Counted from the first letter of the stretch, positions 1-12,358 are shown. The stretch: DNA of 64,000 nt from Bryoerythrophyllum caledonicum (GCA_963971425.1 OZ020523.1:21371105-21435104), one strand, 5' to 3'. Notes: generated by a model from the letters alone, not told the origin. Translations and numbers: made by a program.

Positions 1-1528
1 GGACAGCGCCACGCGGGATTTTTTTCATCCAACTCCATTTTGAGCGGGCAGTGATGTGGAATTTTAAAAATTGCTGACTTGGACCCAAAGAATTATGACG
101 TGGACAACCCACGTCAACTGACGTCAGGCTTTTAGAGCATTTTTTGTCCACACAAGGCTGTTAGTTTTGACGTTCGTTTTGACATGCTCGTGTTGCTCAT
201 GACATCAATCATGACGTTGGCGCGTTCTGCCTATATGTTGTCATTGACCTTTTTCATGGTGGAGATCATGTTCACTTGAACATCTAGCATGTTCTTTTGG
301 ACGTTTTTTTAAACATGTTTCTAAAAATGATCAAAACCCTAATGTGTGTGATTTGGCGCTTGCTGGGGCAATTGATGAACGAGCATGGACATTCGGGAAG
401 GATTTAGGGTGCCTAAAATTTTTTCTTCAGACTACGTCATGGATGTGCGACGACCTAGGTCACAGCTTCAGCGCTCAAGAGGATCTACAGAGCTGGAGTT
501 TGGCGCTGTGTGGATGGGGGAGCTGCGGTTTGCTGCTTGGCGCGACTTACGCCACAAGGAGGAATCGGCGCGAAGATGATTGCGAGGTGGAGCTCCGCGC
601 AAGTTCGTGTTAGAACCACATACCTGCAATTCGATGCGAAGACCTCACGACGTGCTTCACGAGTTCTAAGTAAGTGGTGGACGTACCGGCCTTGCTGCTG
701 CAGCGTCTCTCCGCGGTGGCGAATACTGAATTTGGCTATGGCTAGGGTTTCCTGGCCATGGCTGAGGTCAGCTATGGCTGGGGTCAGCTGGCTATGGCCA
801 AAGCTCCCCCTACCATCGTTCTTCTTCCCTTTGAGCTCTCCCCTTGCCATCTTGATCTGCCGTAGATCACCTTCCTTGCTCTCAGCTAGCTCCGTCATCA
901 CCGCTCCATGGCTCCCGCCATAGCTGCCGCCATAGCCGTCACCATAGCCACCGCCATAGCCGCCGTTGCTTTGCTCCATTACCTTCAAGTTGCCTCTTTC
1001 TACTCCGTGTTGTTCTCATAATCTCCCTCCTCTTAGCGTTGAAGTGAGCTTCGCTGCTCCCCACCTCCCACTTCTATCACCTAAGTTCAATTTGCTCTCA
1101 TCCACACTCCCGAAAATAAAGTATAGATGTTGTGGAGGTTGCTTTTGTGTAAGTCGCCCTGTGGCTCTTCCTTCCTTGCAACATATTTCATCCACTACGG
1201 ATGAAAGCTCTCATTTTCTCAATTTTTGGCTTTTGGGCAGCAGATTGCAGTCATTCCACAGTAAAATTAAATGCAATTGTTGCTGACGTGGACATTCCCT
1301 GTTTTCTATGACGTCACAGTGTGACGTGGTCACGTTTCTTTTTACGTCACCAAAAACGTGCATGTCTACGGTGACATCAACGCGTTTTCTCTTTAACAGG
1401 AACACGTTTGATGCAACGTCAAACTAAATTCGAGGTACTGTAGCAATTTTTTTACTAACGTGTGACATCACAGAAAACACAATACGCAATAACCTTGACG
1501 ACACCAAGAACATGGTTTTCTTATAGTG
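1..1528. mobile_element. CACTA (En/Spm) transposon, right part; left end outside window
   Basis: The right boundary at 1511-1528 reads, on the minus strand, CACTATAAGAAAACCATG, a close match to the conserved CACTA terminus of En/Spm elements. Inside it, 1285-1500 is crowded with TGACGT/ACGTCA and GTGACATCA motifs in both orientations. A second cluster lies at 60-240. Such motif arrays match the subterminal repeats that the TNPA-type protein of CACTA elements binds. Between the clusters is a GC-richer core (about 480-1010) with an unconvincing glycine/tyrosine-rich minus frame, which could be captured host sequence. No CACTA transposase is visible, so this is a non-autonomous copy or the end of a larger one. 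The left terminus is not in the window. Confidence 0.7.
1511..1528 (-). repeat. CACTA terminal inverted repeat
   Basis: Reverse complement CACTATAAGAAAACCATG. It starts with the CACTA pentamer followed by the A-rich stretch typical of plant CACTA termini. The partner repeat must lie left of position 1. Confidence 0.7.
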
Positions 1529-1996
1529 ACAAACTTAGTTACGTTGTGCTTCAAACTACCTTAAGTTTGACTCTAATCACCTTCCTCCACAATACACTCC
1601 TCCAAGAGGCTTATTCTTATTATGGTGTGTAGTAATCCACGACCAAAACACGGTGTTCTATTGTCCATTGTCATAGATAGAATCTTGTAAGATAGCAAGG
1701 AAGTTGCAAAAAACTTGCATTTTTTCCACATCAAATTTTTTTTTCCTTTCAACGTTGGGGTTCTTGAACTTGAGCCATGAGGAGTCAACCTTTGATATTG
1801 CTACAGTGCTCTAACTACAAGTAGAGAGTAATGTTCACGGCTCTGAAAGCTTCAAAAAGCTAGCGTGTGGGAGGCACAACTTGGAGAGCCCTAAACTTAT
1901 GGAGCTTTGTTAATAGTCGCATTGAGGCGAGGTTACCGTTACTACCCTCAAAGTTGCCTAAATGATTCATATTTACGGTATGCATTGGAGATGCTC
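1529..1996. other. Gene-free spacer
   Basis: AT-rich sequence with no convincing reading frame. The stretch ATGCTCTTAGAGCAT at the right end forms a short palindrome where it meets the next inverted-repeat element. Confidence 0.5.
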
Positions 1997-3176
1997 TTAG
2001 AGCATCCTCAATCCAGCCCTTTATTTGGCCCTCAAACTCAAAGTTGAGGCCATGCACTCATTAAGCCGCCTCAATGCACCCTTCATCTAGCCTACATCAA
2101 TTCGGTTCTTCGGACCATATCTCCCACCCTCCAAATTTGTGGCAAATAGGGAGTCCTTGAAGTGGCCCTTGAAAGCATTAATGAGGGACTTTTGGCTCAA
2201 AATTCAATGATTCTTTTTGGTCTTTGTGCCATCAAATGGAAAGGTGTTGCCACATGGCGCAAAAGAGGTTAACCCTTACAGGCCCAATGTCCCCTTGAGG
2301 GACAATTTGAGTTTGGATGGGGTCACATGATCTCAAATTTAGGCATGATTTTTTGAGATTTTTTTATTGAATCGGCAACTTTTTATTAGCTTCCCGTAGA
2401 CATTATTTTTGTAGAAATTCAACTTACGGTTCAAAAGTTACAATTTTTTTTAGTAACATCCACAGAGAGTGCAGCAATTTAGTGTGCCTTATAACAAATA
2501 GTGTATCAAAACTTTTAGTAGTTCTAAATTCGATAAAAATTCAAGACTTTGTCCTTTCAAAAAAAAGAAAAATCAACCTTGGAATGAAAATGGAAATTTT
2601 TGCATCTATCGTACGGATTTTCAAATTTCAAAAATATGAGAAGGATATGATATATGCAAAACTTAAAATGTTTTGTTAATTCTTTTCAAAATTGCATGGC
2701 AAGAGTTTTAAGGACATCTTACACCCCTCTTCTACTTCAAAAATTTGGTGCACATGTGCCTAACATGATCCTTTTTAAATTAAAAATTAAAGAATCATAA
2801 TTTGTAATGCAAAAATTTGCCATACAAGGTGGTCAATGTTTGTTGATGGTGTTTAGTATGACCTAAAAAAGAATTTATCTCTTACTTCAGTGAGACTAAA
2901 CAAAAAAAAATTACACAAACTTGTACAATCCTAGTACAAGATCCTATGATAAAGGTTGTGTAAAAACTATGTTTATTTGCATTTTGTGTTGAATGCATTG
3001 AAACTAGTAGTTTTATGTGAGTTTGGGTGCTAATATGTTGTGGGCCTATAGGGGTTAAGAGAGCGAGGTTGAGGGCCTATTTGAAGGGTGAGGGTTGAGG
3101 TGTAGTGGCCTTATGTTGTCTTTTGATACTGAGCTTGAGGGCCCAATTTATAGGGTTTGCATTGAGGATGTTCTTA
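1997..3176. mobile_element. MITE-like inverted-repeat element, interrupted
   Basis: The left end reads TTAGAGCATCCTCAATCC and the reverse complement of the right end reads TAAGAACATCCTCAATGC. The pair continues imperfectly inward with GGCCCTCAA on both sides. No protein is encoded. The element is split by the TTAA-flanked element at 2269-3058, so its own sequence totals about 390 bp and it is older than that insertion. Confidence 0.55.
2269..3058. mobile_element. TTAA-flanked element, family A copy 1
   Basis: It begins TTAACCCTTACAGGCCCA and the reverse complement of its end is TTAACCCCTATAGGCCCA, giving near-perfect 18-bp inverted termini including the TTAA. The interior (about 790 bp) is AT-rich and non-coding. 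It aligns along its length with 10615-11430, sharing the stretches around ATTGAATCGGCAAC, GGTTCAAAAGTTACAATT and GTGCACATGTGCCTAACATG. TTAA target sites with CCC-starting termini are the hallmark of piggyBac-type elements. No transposase is present. Confidence 0.65.
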
Positions 3177-3415
3177 CTTGGAAAATTACTTCATAACCTT
3201 TGAAACTTGTAAGGATATAAAAATTCATAAAATTGTACGTTTCTAAAACCAAGAAAATGCTAAACACATAGATGGTAATTCATAGACAACTCTATTTTTA
3301 TCAGGAGCTCAAAAAAATCAAGGAACTACTCTAAAATTGAGATTTAGTATTTAAGCACAATAAATGACTTGTAAATGCTATAAGTTTTTACTCTTCATGA
3401 AATTTTTACCAACTA

Positions 3416-3767
3416 CCGTAGGTGAACCTCTAGTTTGGAGTTTATTAAATTAAAAAATGCTTGCCGATTTAAGCGGGAAAATATTTAATGAAATTGCCGA
3501 AACTAGAGAAACTATATATTTATAGATTTTGTCACATTGGAAGATATCAAAGGGGAGTGGGGCTTGAAAAACCCTCCATTTGAGGTTGTACATGCATGGT
3601 ATGTACATACAAAGAGGCTTTGGTCTAGAACCCCTAGGTCTTGGGTTCAAGCCCCACTATCCTTAAATGTGCTAAATATAGTAATATGTGATTTCTTGTT
3701 GAATGGCTTTTTATCACTTTAATGAATTATCCAGCATGGAGGTGCCGAACTAGAGGTTCACCTATGG
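3416..3767. mobile_element. 352-bp TIR element with TA target duplication and a tRNA-like B box
   Basis: The left end CCGTAGGTGAACCTCTAGTT and the reverse complement of the right end CCATAGGTGAACCTCTAGTT match at 19 of 20 positions. The dinucleotide TA flanks both sides (3414-3415 and 3768-3769), as for Tc1/mariner-class MITEs. Around 3615-3655 the plus strand contains a GGTTCAAGCCC box resembling a polymerase III B box, with a weaker A-box-like stretch upstream. No complete tRNA cloverleaf can be drawn. It codes for no protein. Confidence 0.55.
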
Positions 3768-3769
3768 TA

Positions 3770-4397
3770 TGTTTACAATGATCCCCCTCTTTATATAATA
3801 CAGATAGTTGTGCTCTTAGTAAAAATCCGCATCACAAGTAAAAACTTAAAACATTTACAAGTCATTTACTGTACATAACACTAATTCTCAATTTTAGTAT
3901 ACCTACCACCTCCAACAAACAGACAATCAAACAGATATTTTTGTTTCTAAACTTAAGAAGGGCTTTATTATTAAATTTTACAGAACAGACTTTGTGGTGT
4001 CATGCATTGTAGGTTGTGACAGCTTTTTCCGCATGTGAGGCAGAGCAACAATTGTAAGTGCAAGCATTGGCACTTCCAAGTGGCATGGTTTCACTTTTGA
4101 AGGAAATATTCCTCTCAGCATCCAATGTGGAGTCATCACACCAGCATGGAGGCAAGAGATAAGGTTCACTCCCAACATCCAGGAACTCACTGCTCGCCTT
4201 CATATACACGGGTCCGCCGAAAAATATCCAAATCCTGAACCTCGGATCATTGACTTATCTACGATTATCATACAGTATCATGGAATATGGTACTAAGGTA
4301 GAACTACCCTCTACAGTACCACCAACAAAAGCAGTACCACCAACTTCTACACCATTCCTAAATTTCAGGGCTGTAATCAAGGTTCCCTTTACATGAC
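3770..4397. other. Gene-free spacer
   Basis: No splice-supported coding sequence and no clear repeat partner in the window. The short minus-strand frames around 3978-4209 show no recognisable domain. Confidence 0.4.
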
Positions 4398-5325
4398 TTA
4401 ACACCTAAAAGCCCATGACAATTTCACACCAAAGACACTTCAAAAATGTTGATTCTAGTACAATGAGTAAGGAAGGAAATCAAACCTTATACTTATCCTT
4501 TTGACCGTAGGATATCAATTAGGACTTACTAAGTAGCATACCCTCAAAATTTCATACACTTTGACCGCACGGATTGAAAGATTATAGTGTTTGAAGTCAA
4601 GGAAATGATTCATTCCTTCCCTGCGTTTGCGTTGAGTGGATCAACAATTTTTGACTTCACTTTGTATCAATTTTTTGCACTACACAAGGTCTCAATTTTT
4701 TACCATTGTGTTGAGCATGATGTTAATTCCATATACAACAATTTTTAGAGGTAGAGAAGGGTTGTAGCATATTCAAAACAAGTGTGCAAGGAGTGGAGGT
4801 TCAAATATTGTCAATTCATGATTTATTTTTTTGAGAATTTAATATGTTTTAGAATGATAATTTAAACGGCCCATAAGAAGTTTTACACCACATATTGTTG
4901 TAAAAAGAACAAAAAGTGAAAAAATGAAGATCTCTAGGTTTCATATAGAAAATATGAAGTTTTTTCTCAGCTTGCCTAAAATGTGTAAAAATGTTTGATT
5001 TGGATTAAAAAAAAAATTTACACTAAGGACAAGATTTTTTTTGACATGTTCAAAGAAGGTAATATTCTCTACATGTATGGAAAATCTCAATGTCAATAGA
5101 GACTTCTAGCAAAATTTTGGAGTTGCTCGGAGTCCCCATTTCTAACTTTGAGTGGTACTAACTTTTAAACCATGAATCCAAAATTAAGAATAAAAATATC
5201 TCCATGGAGCTCTTATCAGGGACAATCTAGAATAAGGATTTAAGAAAAAGTTTAAAAAAAAAATTGGAACTTGTCAAAAAAACCAAAACGTACACCCCAC
5301 GTACACTTGGGCTCTTAGGGATTAA
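4398..5325. mobile_element. TTAA-flanked element, family B copy 1
   Basis: It starts TTAACACCTAAAAGCCCATG and ends GGGCTCTTAGGGATTAA. The first 60 bp (CATGACAATTTCACACC and following) and most of the ~930-bp interior align with the elements at 11442, 27173 and 60583. Shared marks are GACCGTAGGATCTCAAT, a TTGACTTCACTTGGTATCAA block and TTTTTAGAGGTAGAGAAGG. It is AT-rich and non-coding. Grouping with family A rests on the common TTAA and CCC-type ends. Confidence 0.6.
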
Positions 5326-8300
5326 GGTACATTCACACCTAGACTTTGCTAACACCTACATAAATTAGCTAAAATCCAAAAAGTAGTTACTGATGGGCAC
5401 TTTTCAGACCGTAACGTTTCAAAAGTGGTTATGTTGATTACTAAAACTTAAGTGGTACTCGGTGTTCACACATAACGTTTGTAGTTGCCACAAAAGAGAA
5501 GGCACCAAAATATGGAGCTTTTAGCTAGTGAAAACGTACTTTTATGCATTAACATAGAATTATAAGTGATTTTATGATGACTTGCATTTCTTCTCTTAAT
5601 TCCAAGAAGGTTATAGAAGTTGGTGGTATTAGGTCAGTTGGTGGTATTGGATAGTTCCACCTAAGGTGTTCTTTTGTAAAATGTTGTGGTAAACATTACC
5701 AATTGCTTGTAGATTAGGTCCCTAAGTTGATGTTGTAATGGGTGAGGGTGGATTGACTTCTCATTGCCCTTCGTGAAGATGGACAGAAGCGGCTAAGGTC
5801 GTACCCCTCCATGTTCCCTTGCTCGTGCCTTCAGCCCCGTTCCCATGCCTTGTTCAAGTTTAAAACTGTAAATGGCTCATATAAATTTTAGATTTGAAAG
5901 CATAACCCTAGTGGCTAACCCCTGAACTCTAAATAGTGGTTTTCTAAAACATAAATTTTGATCTTGGAGGGAATGAAGAGGGAAATGACCCTTGTCCTCC
6001 TTTGTCCATCCTTGTGGGGTGAGGGAGTTGATCCACCAAGGCAGTTTTTGTGGTGATAATTAGAAATTTGGGTAGTTATGAAATATTACTGTAGAACAAT
6101 GTCATCGTACCCCGTTTCTTTAAATTGTAGTGAGAAGTAATTGAACCTTGGACAAAATAGACTTGTCGCCAACTTGCCATCATTCATGTTGATGATTAAA
6201 GGATGATAATCAAGTTGTGTATCAAATACATTGGCTAGTCAGTCACCTTGTCATTTGCTATTTTCATAGTACAATGATAATTCAAATTCAATCCCATACT
6301 TTATTATGAGACGGATATCATTGATTTGTACTTGCTTATCCTTGGATTAGTGAAGTGGAACACTTGATTTTAACATACAACCCTTGCGTGGAGAGAATTT
6401 ATGTTGCCTTCTATCCTTGCTTTCTAGAGCTCTATTTATTTGCCCAAATTTTAAATAACCCATGAAGGGTCTTTAGTCCCTAAAAAGAAAAACTCTACTC
6501 ATGAATACTTGTTAGATACATGTGCAATAAAATTCTAATTACCCATGAAGTTACTTCATTCTTAGGTCTTAATAAAAAAAAAGATTCATTTGAAATTTGA
6601 AGTTGCAATCATAGAAAGTTGCCTAAGACCAAAAGAGTCTATCTTGGGACTTTTGAATCTTAGCCGATTAAATAAAAAACAAATTGTTGGAAAGATTGTT
6701 AAAATGGATTAATTGTTTATAGGTCTGTGCTAGAAAAATGCAAGAGAAAATGTAGATCCATTTCATGTATACCAAGAATAAAGGCCAACTTTTAAACAAA
6801 TCGTAAAGATTGTTTGCATTCTATAAATCTATGGTCTAAAAATGAGACATGCAATGCATGTCTTCAATGAATGTAAAAAATACAAAACCAATAAGAAAAA
6901 TCCAAAATAATGAAGTTGCCTTGGTTCATAAAAGCTTATCATATGTCTTCCATAGTTTATAAAAGGATTAAAGTGGTTTAGAGCATTGCCATGAATGGAG
7001 TTAATATACTATACTTTGGAAATGGGGCAATATGGGTCACTGTTGGTGCTTCCCATTTAAAATAATTGCAACCATTCCAATATAAGAACATATCTATTGA
7101 AAAACTTGCATTTCATTTCAAATTCCAAAGGACAAATTTCTAGGACTTGGTCATTTTAAATCTTGAATATGTTTCTATAATGTCAATTTGAAGTGTAGAA
7201 TAATAAAATTTTGTTTATTGGTGGAAAATATAGTATCTTCATACGTATTTTCTTTTATTGCAATAATTATCAAAATTATTTGACCATCTATTGCCAAGAA
7301 CGGTTTAGTTTTGATTTTTTAAATTTCAAATAAAGGATAATGCCACACCTACAATATGATTATATTTATTAAAAATACTAAAATATTAACATCTCAAAGA
7401 ATATGATATTAGCTACTTATATTTAATAAATCAATAAAAGTGTAGCAAATATTTTGGAGGTGCTTGTAGTGAACTAAATTTCACTTTGAATAGTATAATA
7501 TTTATTAGGATTGAAAATCATATCCTTGTAAACATATTATCTTGTTCCATTCAAGTATAATATAAAAATTTGTTATCATAATTGGCATCATAGAAACTTG
7601 CTCAAAATCTCAAAAGTTTCTCAAGAGACAAATTGTCATGTAGGGTTCAAGCTACATAATATTTTCTTTTAATTATTTTAAATTAAATACTACAAGGTAT
7701 TGATTTCACCCAAAAAAATTGATGTTCAATGTTGCTACTATTTGAAAGACCATCATAGTACAATTTGTTTTGAATATACTGCATTCTGTTACCACCTCTA
7801 CAATTTGTTGTGCCAAGAATAAACATCTTACAAACCGTTGTGGTAATGGATTTAGACCTTGTGTGGTATGAAAATATGGTTCAAAGGAAATCTTGTTCAT
7901 CATTTTCTGTAGGGTTATTGATAAAATCTTCACTTGTGAAAAGATGGTATTTGAGGATCAATCTATGCCAAGTGCAAGGTGTTGCATTCCACCATAGTAT
8001 AAATATTGGTCCTCAAAAGTCGCCTTTCCAATAGTACCTCTTCGCTTTAAACTACACACTCCAAAATGTTTAGGCATCTTTCATAATAAAATTCATGCAA
8101 TTTCTTTGGTAGTTTGAATTAAATTTCATACAAATAGAGAGATTCATAAACTTTCTTTTAGTTCTAATTTAATTCTTAAATTAGAAGTCTTGGAATGTAT
8201 TCAACAAATGATACAAAACTTAGGAGGTAAGCCTTAAGTGGAATCTCTAAGAGTGATGGGACATGTCAACTATAAATTTGGATGAAAGTGCCCCCACCAC

Positions 8301-8989
8301 TCTAAAGTTCTTGATCAACATTAGAATATAGAGTGGGTTTTGAAGACAAACTAAACTCAATTTTTGATACATTTGCATTTGAAATAATGCTATCACAAAA
8401 TTATTTGTCTTTTGCTGCATATGTGGTGAATTGTGAGTGGCCCACAAACTAAAAACATCCTTGTATGAAGTTGTTAGGTGCATGTTTGGTGTTTTACGGA
8501 TGGGAAGTTCATTTTAGGGGTTCACTACAATGATGAAATTTTGGTTGTTGGCATTTCTACGGTGTGGATTCTCTATTGAAGCATGTGCCCTGGTGCCCTG
8601 CTTGTTGATGTAGAAAATGAAAAATTAAGATTTTTAGCGGGATATTAAAAATATCTCACCAAAGACGGCTATGTTTAAAACACATCATGTTGAAGGACCA
8701 AATGTCCCAAGATGGGCTTTTTTACAACCCAAGTAGATTCATGTGGTGTCAACTTTCAACAATTCTCTTTGAGTTTTTTTACTATGTATAAACACTTGAA
8801 AAATCTTTGTGGGAATATTAGTTTATTTTAAATCCAACATTTGATGAAATAAATAATGCTACTCAAAGTACCGTATCCTAGGGTTGGATTTGATGAAAAT
8901 TGTTTTCAAAAATAGCTACCAAAAATTTTGGAAATAATTTTTTGAAAAAATCAATTTTTTAACACGGTGAAAAAACGTATTTTAAAGGA
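5326..8989. other. Long AT-rich gene-free stretch
   Basis: About 3.7 kb with frequent stops in all frames and no family-level similarity that I recognise. The short frames near 7706-8034 and 8247-8483 have no domain signature and no splice support. It is probably decayed repeat DNA. Confidence 0.4.
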
Positions 8990-9880
8990 TATTTTGTTTC
9001 AAGAACTTTGTCAAAATTCTAATTTAAGAATAAATAATTATTTGGCACAAGGGTGCCAAATCTAATCCCTGGGTATGGTAGTCTTGGGGGGAGGGTGGGT
9101 AGTTGAGGCAATTTACCAAGTTACTCAAAAAATTGAGATTTGTACACAACTAACCAACATAAATTCCTTCGAATTTTCACTAAAGAAAGACTTTCTATAG
9201 TGCAAGATCTATACCAACGTTCATACCAAGAGAAATCAAAGTATCTAGGCACCAAAAAAAAAAATAAAAAAAAAATCTTCCACATAAATATATATATATA
9301 ATTTCAAAATTTTGCACTATTCTTTATTTTTTGGTCATTCTCTAAAATAGATATCAATATTTATATTCACCATTTGGACTGTAATTTTATATGAAATTGA
9401 GATCACAAAAATAATAGATATTTTGTGTGAATTTGGACCCCTACTTGTTGCAAGATTGTATTGGACATGTCATATACCATTACCAAATTAAATGTATTTG
9501 GACAAGTACATAACATCATGTTATTTGTGATGGCAAACAATGGCAACTTTTCATAGTGCAAATCTTTTGTAAAAAATGCTTACATTGCTGACCTTGTAAA
9601 ACTAGCGTGCAAAATGACCATCAAACCTATTTTTTATGCTCAAATCTTCCTCTTCGTGTGGTTTAAAAATATTAATTTTTTTTGGTGTGTTCTTTAAGTA
9701 CGACGTAACAAGATCCTATGGTTAGAAGTGAAACGAGATCATTATTTGTAAATTTGTTATGTAGTCACTACAAGTGGTAGTTTTGAAGTTCTTTTTTTTC
9801 TCTAAACATAGTGGAGGTTAAATTGAAGGGTTTAAGGCAATCAACCATACAGATGATGACCAAAACCCTTTAACGCCTAC
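8990..9880. repeat. Dispersed repeat family E, copy 1
   Basis: This block aligns with 49115-49915. Both contain a TTGTTGCA...TTGGA segment, a block around ACATCAT..ATT.TGATGG, and near the right end the conserved ACAAGATCCTATGGTTA, GATCATTATTTGTAAAT and TTTTGAAGTTCTT. It is non-coding. The borders are approximate because both copies have drifted. A run of A residues and TA repeats lies at 9248-9302. Confidence 0.5.
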
Positions 9881-10614
9881 AAGGTCTGGGAGGGTGGCTA
9901 TTGGTGATTTAACTTTTTCCACGATTGGTCGTTGTTGCTGCGGTCTTAGAACTCACTTTGGGCAAGTTTATGGCTTTCCAGCTAATCTCCAATCGATGCA
10001 GGCATTGGCAAACTGCAATGATTTTCTGTGAAGTGTGGTCCCAATGAAATGTATCCGTTGTGTAGATAATATTCTACATAACTTATCATGCTCGTAGATT
10101 CTCCCAGGCCCTTGTGGTCCACTTAGGCGGTAAAGGGTTAAATTGACAGGTCAGGATCGAGTTCATTCATGCAAGCACCTTTTGAATGGAAAGGTTAGAA
10201 ACAGAGATGCAAGTTGAAGTTACAGTGACCAGTCCGTGCACACAGAGATGCAAGTAATGAGCCGTCACTGGGCAGATGTTCTTCTCCATTTGTAAATCAA
10301 TGCATGACAAACTGGTCCTTCCTTCCTCTGATGACATTGTACTTGTTCTATTTAAACTGAACCAAATGCTGAGCGTATGCAGCCCAAGGTCAGCAAATTC
10401 TGCCCTGCCATCACTTTGTTTTTCTTCCTTCGCTGACATCAACTGACACCAACACGTGTATCTTCATCAAAAAGAAAAAAGACACCCATTGAAACGACTA
10501 CTTGTGTGTACGGAAGATTGGAAAAATGGAGAAATGAGAGTCACACCTGCACAGGATAAGATAGTGGGAAAAGCAGAATTTGGATATATTTCTAGTGTGT
10601 GTTAGTGAAGCTGC
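9881..10614. other. Gene-free spacer
   Basis: No supported gene. A TTAA-starting motif near 9870 and GGCGGTAAAGGGTTAA ending at 10140 might be the edges of another small TTAA element, but the two ends match poorly. The minus frame at 10167-10442 has no recognisable domain. Confidence 0.35.
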
Positions 10615-11430
10615 TTAACCCCTAAAGGACCGATGTCCCCTCGGGGGACGTTTTGAGTTTGGGTAAGGTACCACGTTCTCAATTCTAGGCATTATTTTCT
10701 GAGATTTTTTATTGAATGGCCAACTTTTGATTAGCTTTGCGTAGACACAAATTTCGTAGAATTCCGACTTACGGTTCAAAAGTTACAATTTATTTTCACT
10801 AACATATACAAATAGTGCAGCAGTTTAGTGTGACATATCACAAATACTGTCACCAAACTTTAATAACTTCTAAATTCAATAGAAATTCGAGTTTTTGTCC
10901 ATTTAAAAGACTGAAAATGTCCTCTTGGAAAGGAGATTGAGATCTTTGCATCTACCGTACGGATTTGTGAATTTTAGATATTTGAGAAGGATATGGTATA
11001 TGCAAAATATAAAGTGTATTGTTGATTCTCAGCACAGAGGTGCATTGCAGGATTTTTTAGGACATCTTCTACACCTCTTCTACTTCTAAAATTTGGTGCA
11101 CATGTGCCTAACATGATCATTTTCAAGTTAAGACAATAAAATCACGGCACGTAGTGCAAAAAGCTGCCATAGAAGGTGGTCGAAGTTTGTTGAAGGTGTA
11201 TAGTATGACCTGAAAAAGAGATTGTGTCGCACTTCAAAGGCTAATATCTTTCAATCTGTACGGTCAAACTTACCAAAAATTTCACCACACACTCTCATAC
11301 AAGTCTAGTACAAGATCCTACGGTTAAATTTTCAAAAAAATGATTTTGTATCATTTTGTGTTGAATGTGCTGAAAATGGTAGTTTTGGAGTGTTTTTGAG
11401 GAAAAATTGCCTTGGTCCTGTAGGGGTTAA
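10615..11430. mobile_element. TTAA-flanked element, family A copy 2
   Basis: It begins TTAACCCCTAAAGGACC and the reverse complement of its end is TTAACCCCTACAGGACC, differing at one position. The 816-bp non-coding interior aligns with 2269-3058. The termini are better preserved than in copy 1, so this copy best shows the family's structure. Confidence 0.7.
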
Positions 11431-11441
11431 AATGATTGAGT

Positions 11442-12358
11442 TTAACCTCTAAAGGACCGTGGCAATTTCACACCAAAAACACTTCAAAAACGTTGATTCT
11501 AGTGCAATGAGTAAAGAAGGAAATAAAACCTTATATTTGTAGATTTGACCGTAGGATCTCAATTAAGACATATTGAGTAAGATACTCACAACATTTCAAA
11601 AACTTTGACCTCAGGGATTGAAAGATTATAGTGTTTGAAGTCAAGAAAATGGTTCATCTTTTTCTCTGCGTTGAGTGTATGAGCAAACTTTGACTTCACT
11701 TGGTATCAAATTTTTGCACTACATAAGGTCTAAATCCTTCACCATTGTGTTAAGCATGATGTTAGTTCCCTATACACCAATTTTTAGAGGTAGAGAAGGG
11801 GTGTTAGATATTCAAAACACTTGTTACATACTCAAAACAAGTGTGCAAGGAGTAGAGGTTCAAAAATTGTCAATTCACCTTTTATTTTATTGTGAACTTA
11901 ATATGTTATAGAATGATAATCCAAAACGGTCAATAAGAAGGTTTACACAATATATTATTGTTGAAAAAATAAAAAGTAAAAAATATGAAGATCTCTAGGT
12001 TTTATGTAAAAAAATGAAGTTTTTTCCTAGCTTGCCTGAAATGTGTAAAAATGTTTGAATTGAGTTTAATTTTTTTTTACACTAAAGTAAAGAACTTTTT
12101 AAAACATCTTCAAAGAAGGTAACATTTCTCTACATGCATGACAAATCTCAAAGTCAATAGAAATTTCTAGCAAAATTTTGAAGCTGCCCGAAGTCCCCAT
12201 TTCTAACTTTGAGTGGTACTAACTTTCAAACCATGAATCTAGAAAAATTAATAAAAACACCTCCAATAAGCTCTTATCAGGGACAATATGATTTTTTGAA
12301 TTTTAGGAACCTGCCCAAAATTAAAACCGTCCCCGCAAGGACACTTGGTTTTTCAACG
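11442..12358. mobile_element. TTAA-flanked element, family B copy 2
   Basis: It starts TTAACCTCTAAAGGACCGTG followed by GGCAATTTCACACC, and matches 4398-5325 throughout. The two elements lie side by side with only 11 bp between this TTAA and the end of the preceding family A copy. The right end is degenerate, so its coordinate is approximate. Confidence 0.55.

Noticed and set aside
485-988. Minus frame with YGGGYGDGYGGSYGG, possible glycine-rich protein
   Set aside because: The Gly/Tyr run comes from a short imperfect DNA repeat inside the CACTA core, and the rest resembles nothing. It was kept only as a possible captured fragment.
3580-3660. Possible tRNA gene
   Set aside because: Only the B box is convincing. 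No acceptor or anticodon stem can be paired, and it lies within a transposable element.
10615-12358. TTAA elements as PIF/Harbinger MITEs
   Set aside because: Those duplicate TTA or TAA and usually start with GGG/GGC termini. Here TTAA followed by CCC on both ends fits piggyBac-type better, though no transposase was seen to settle it.
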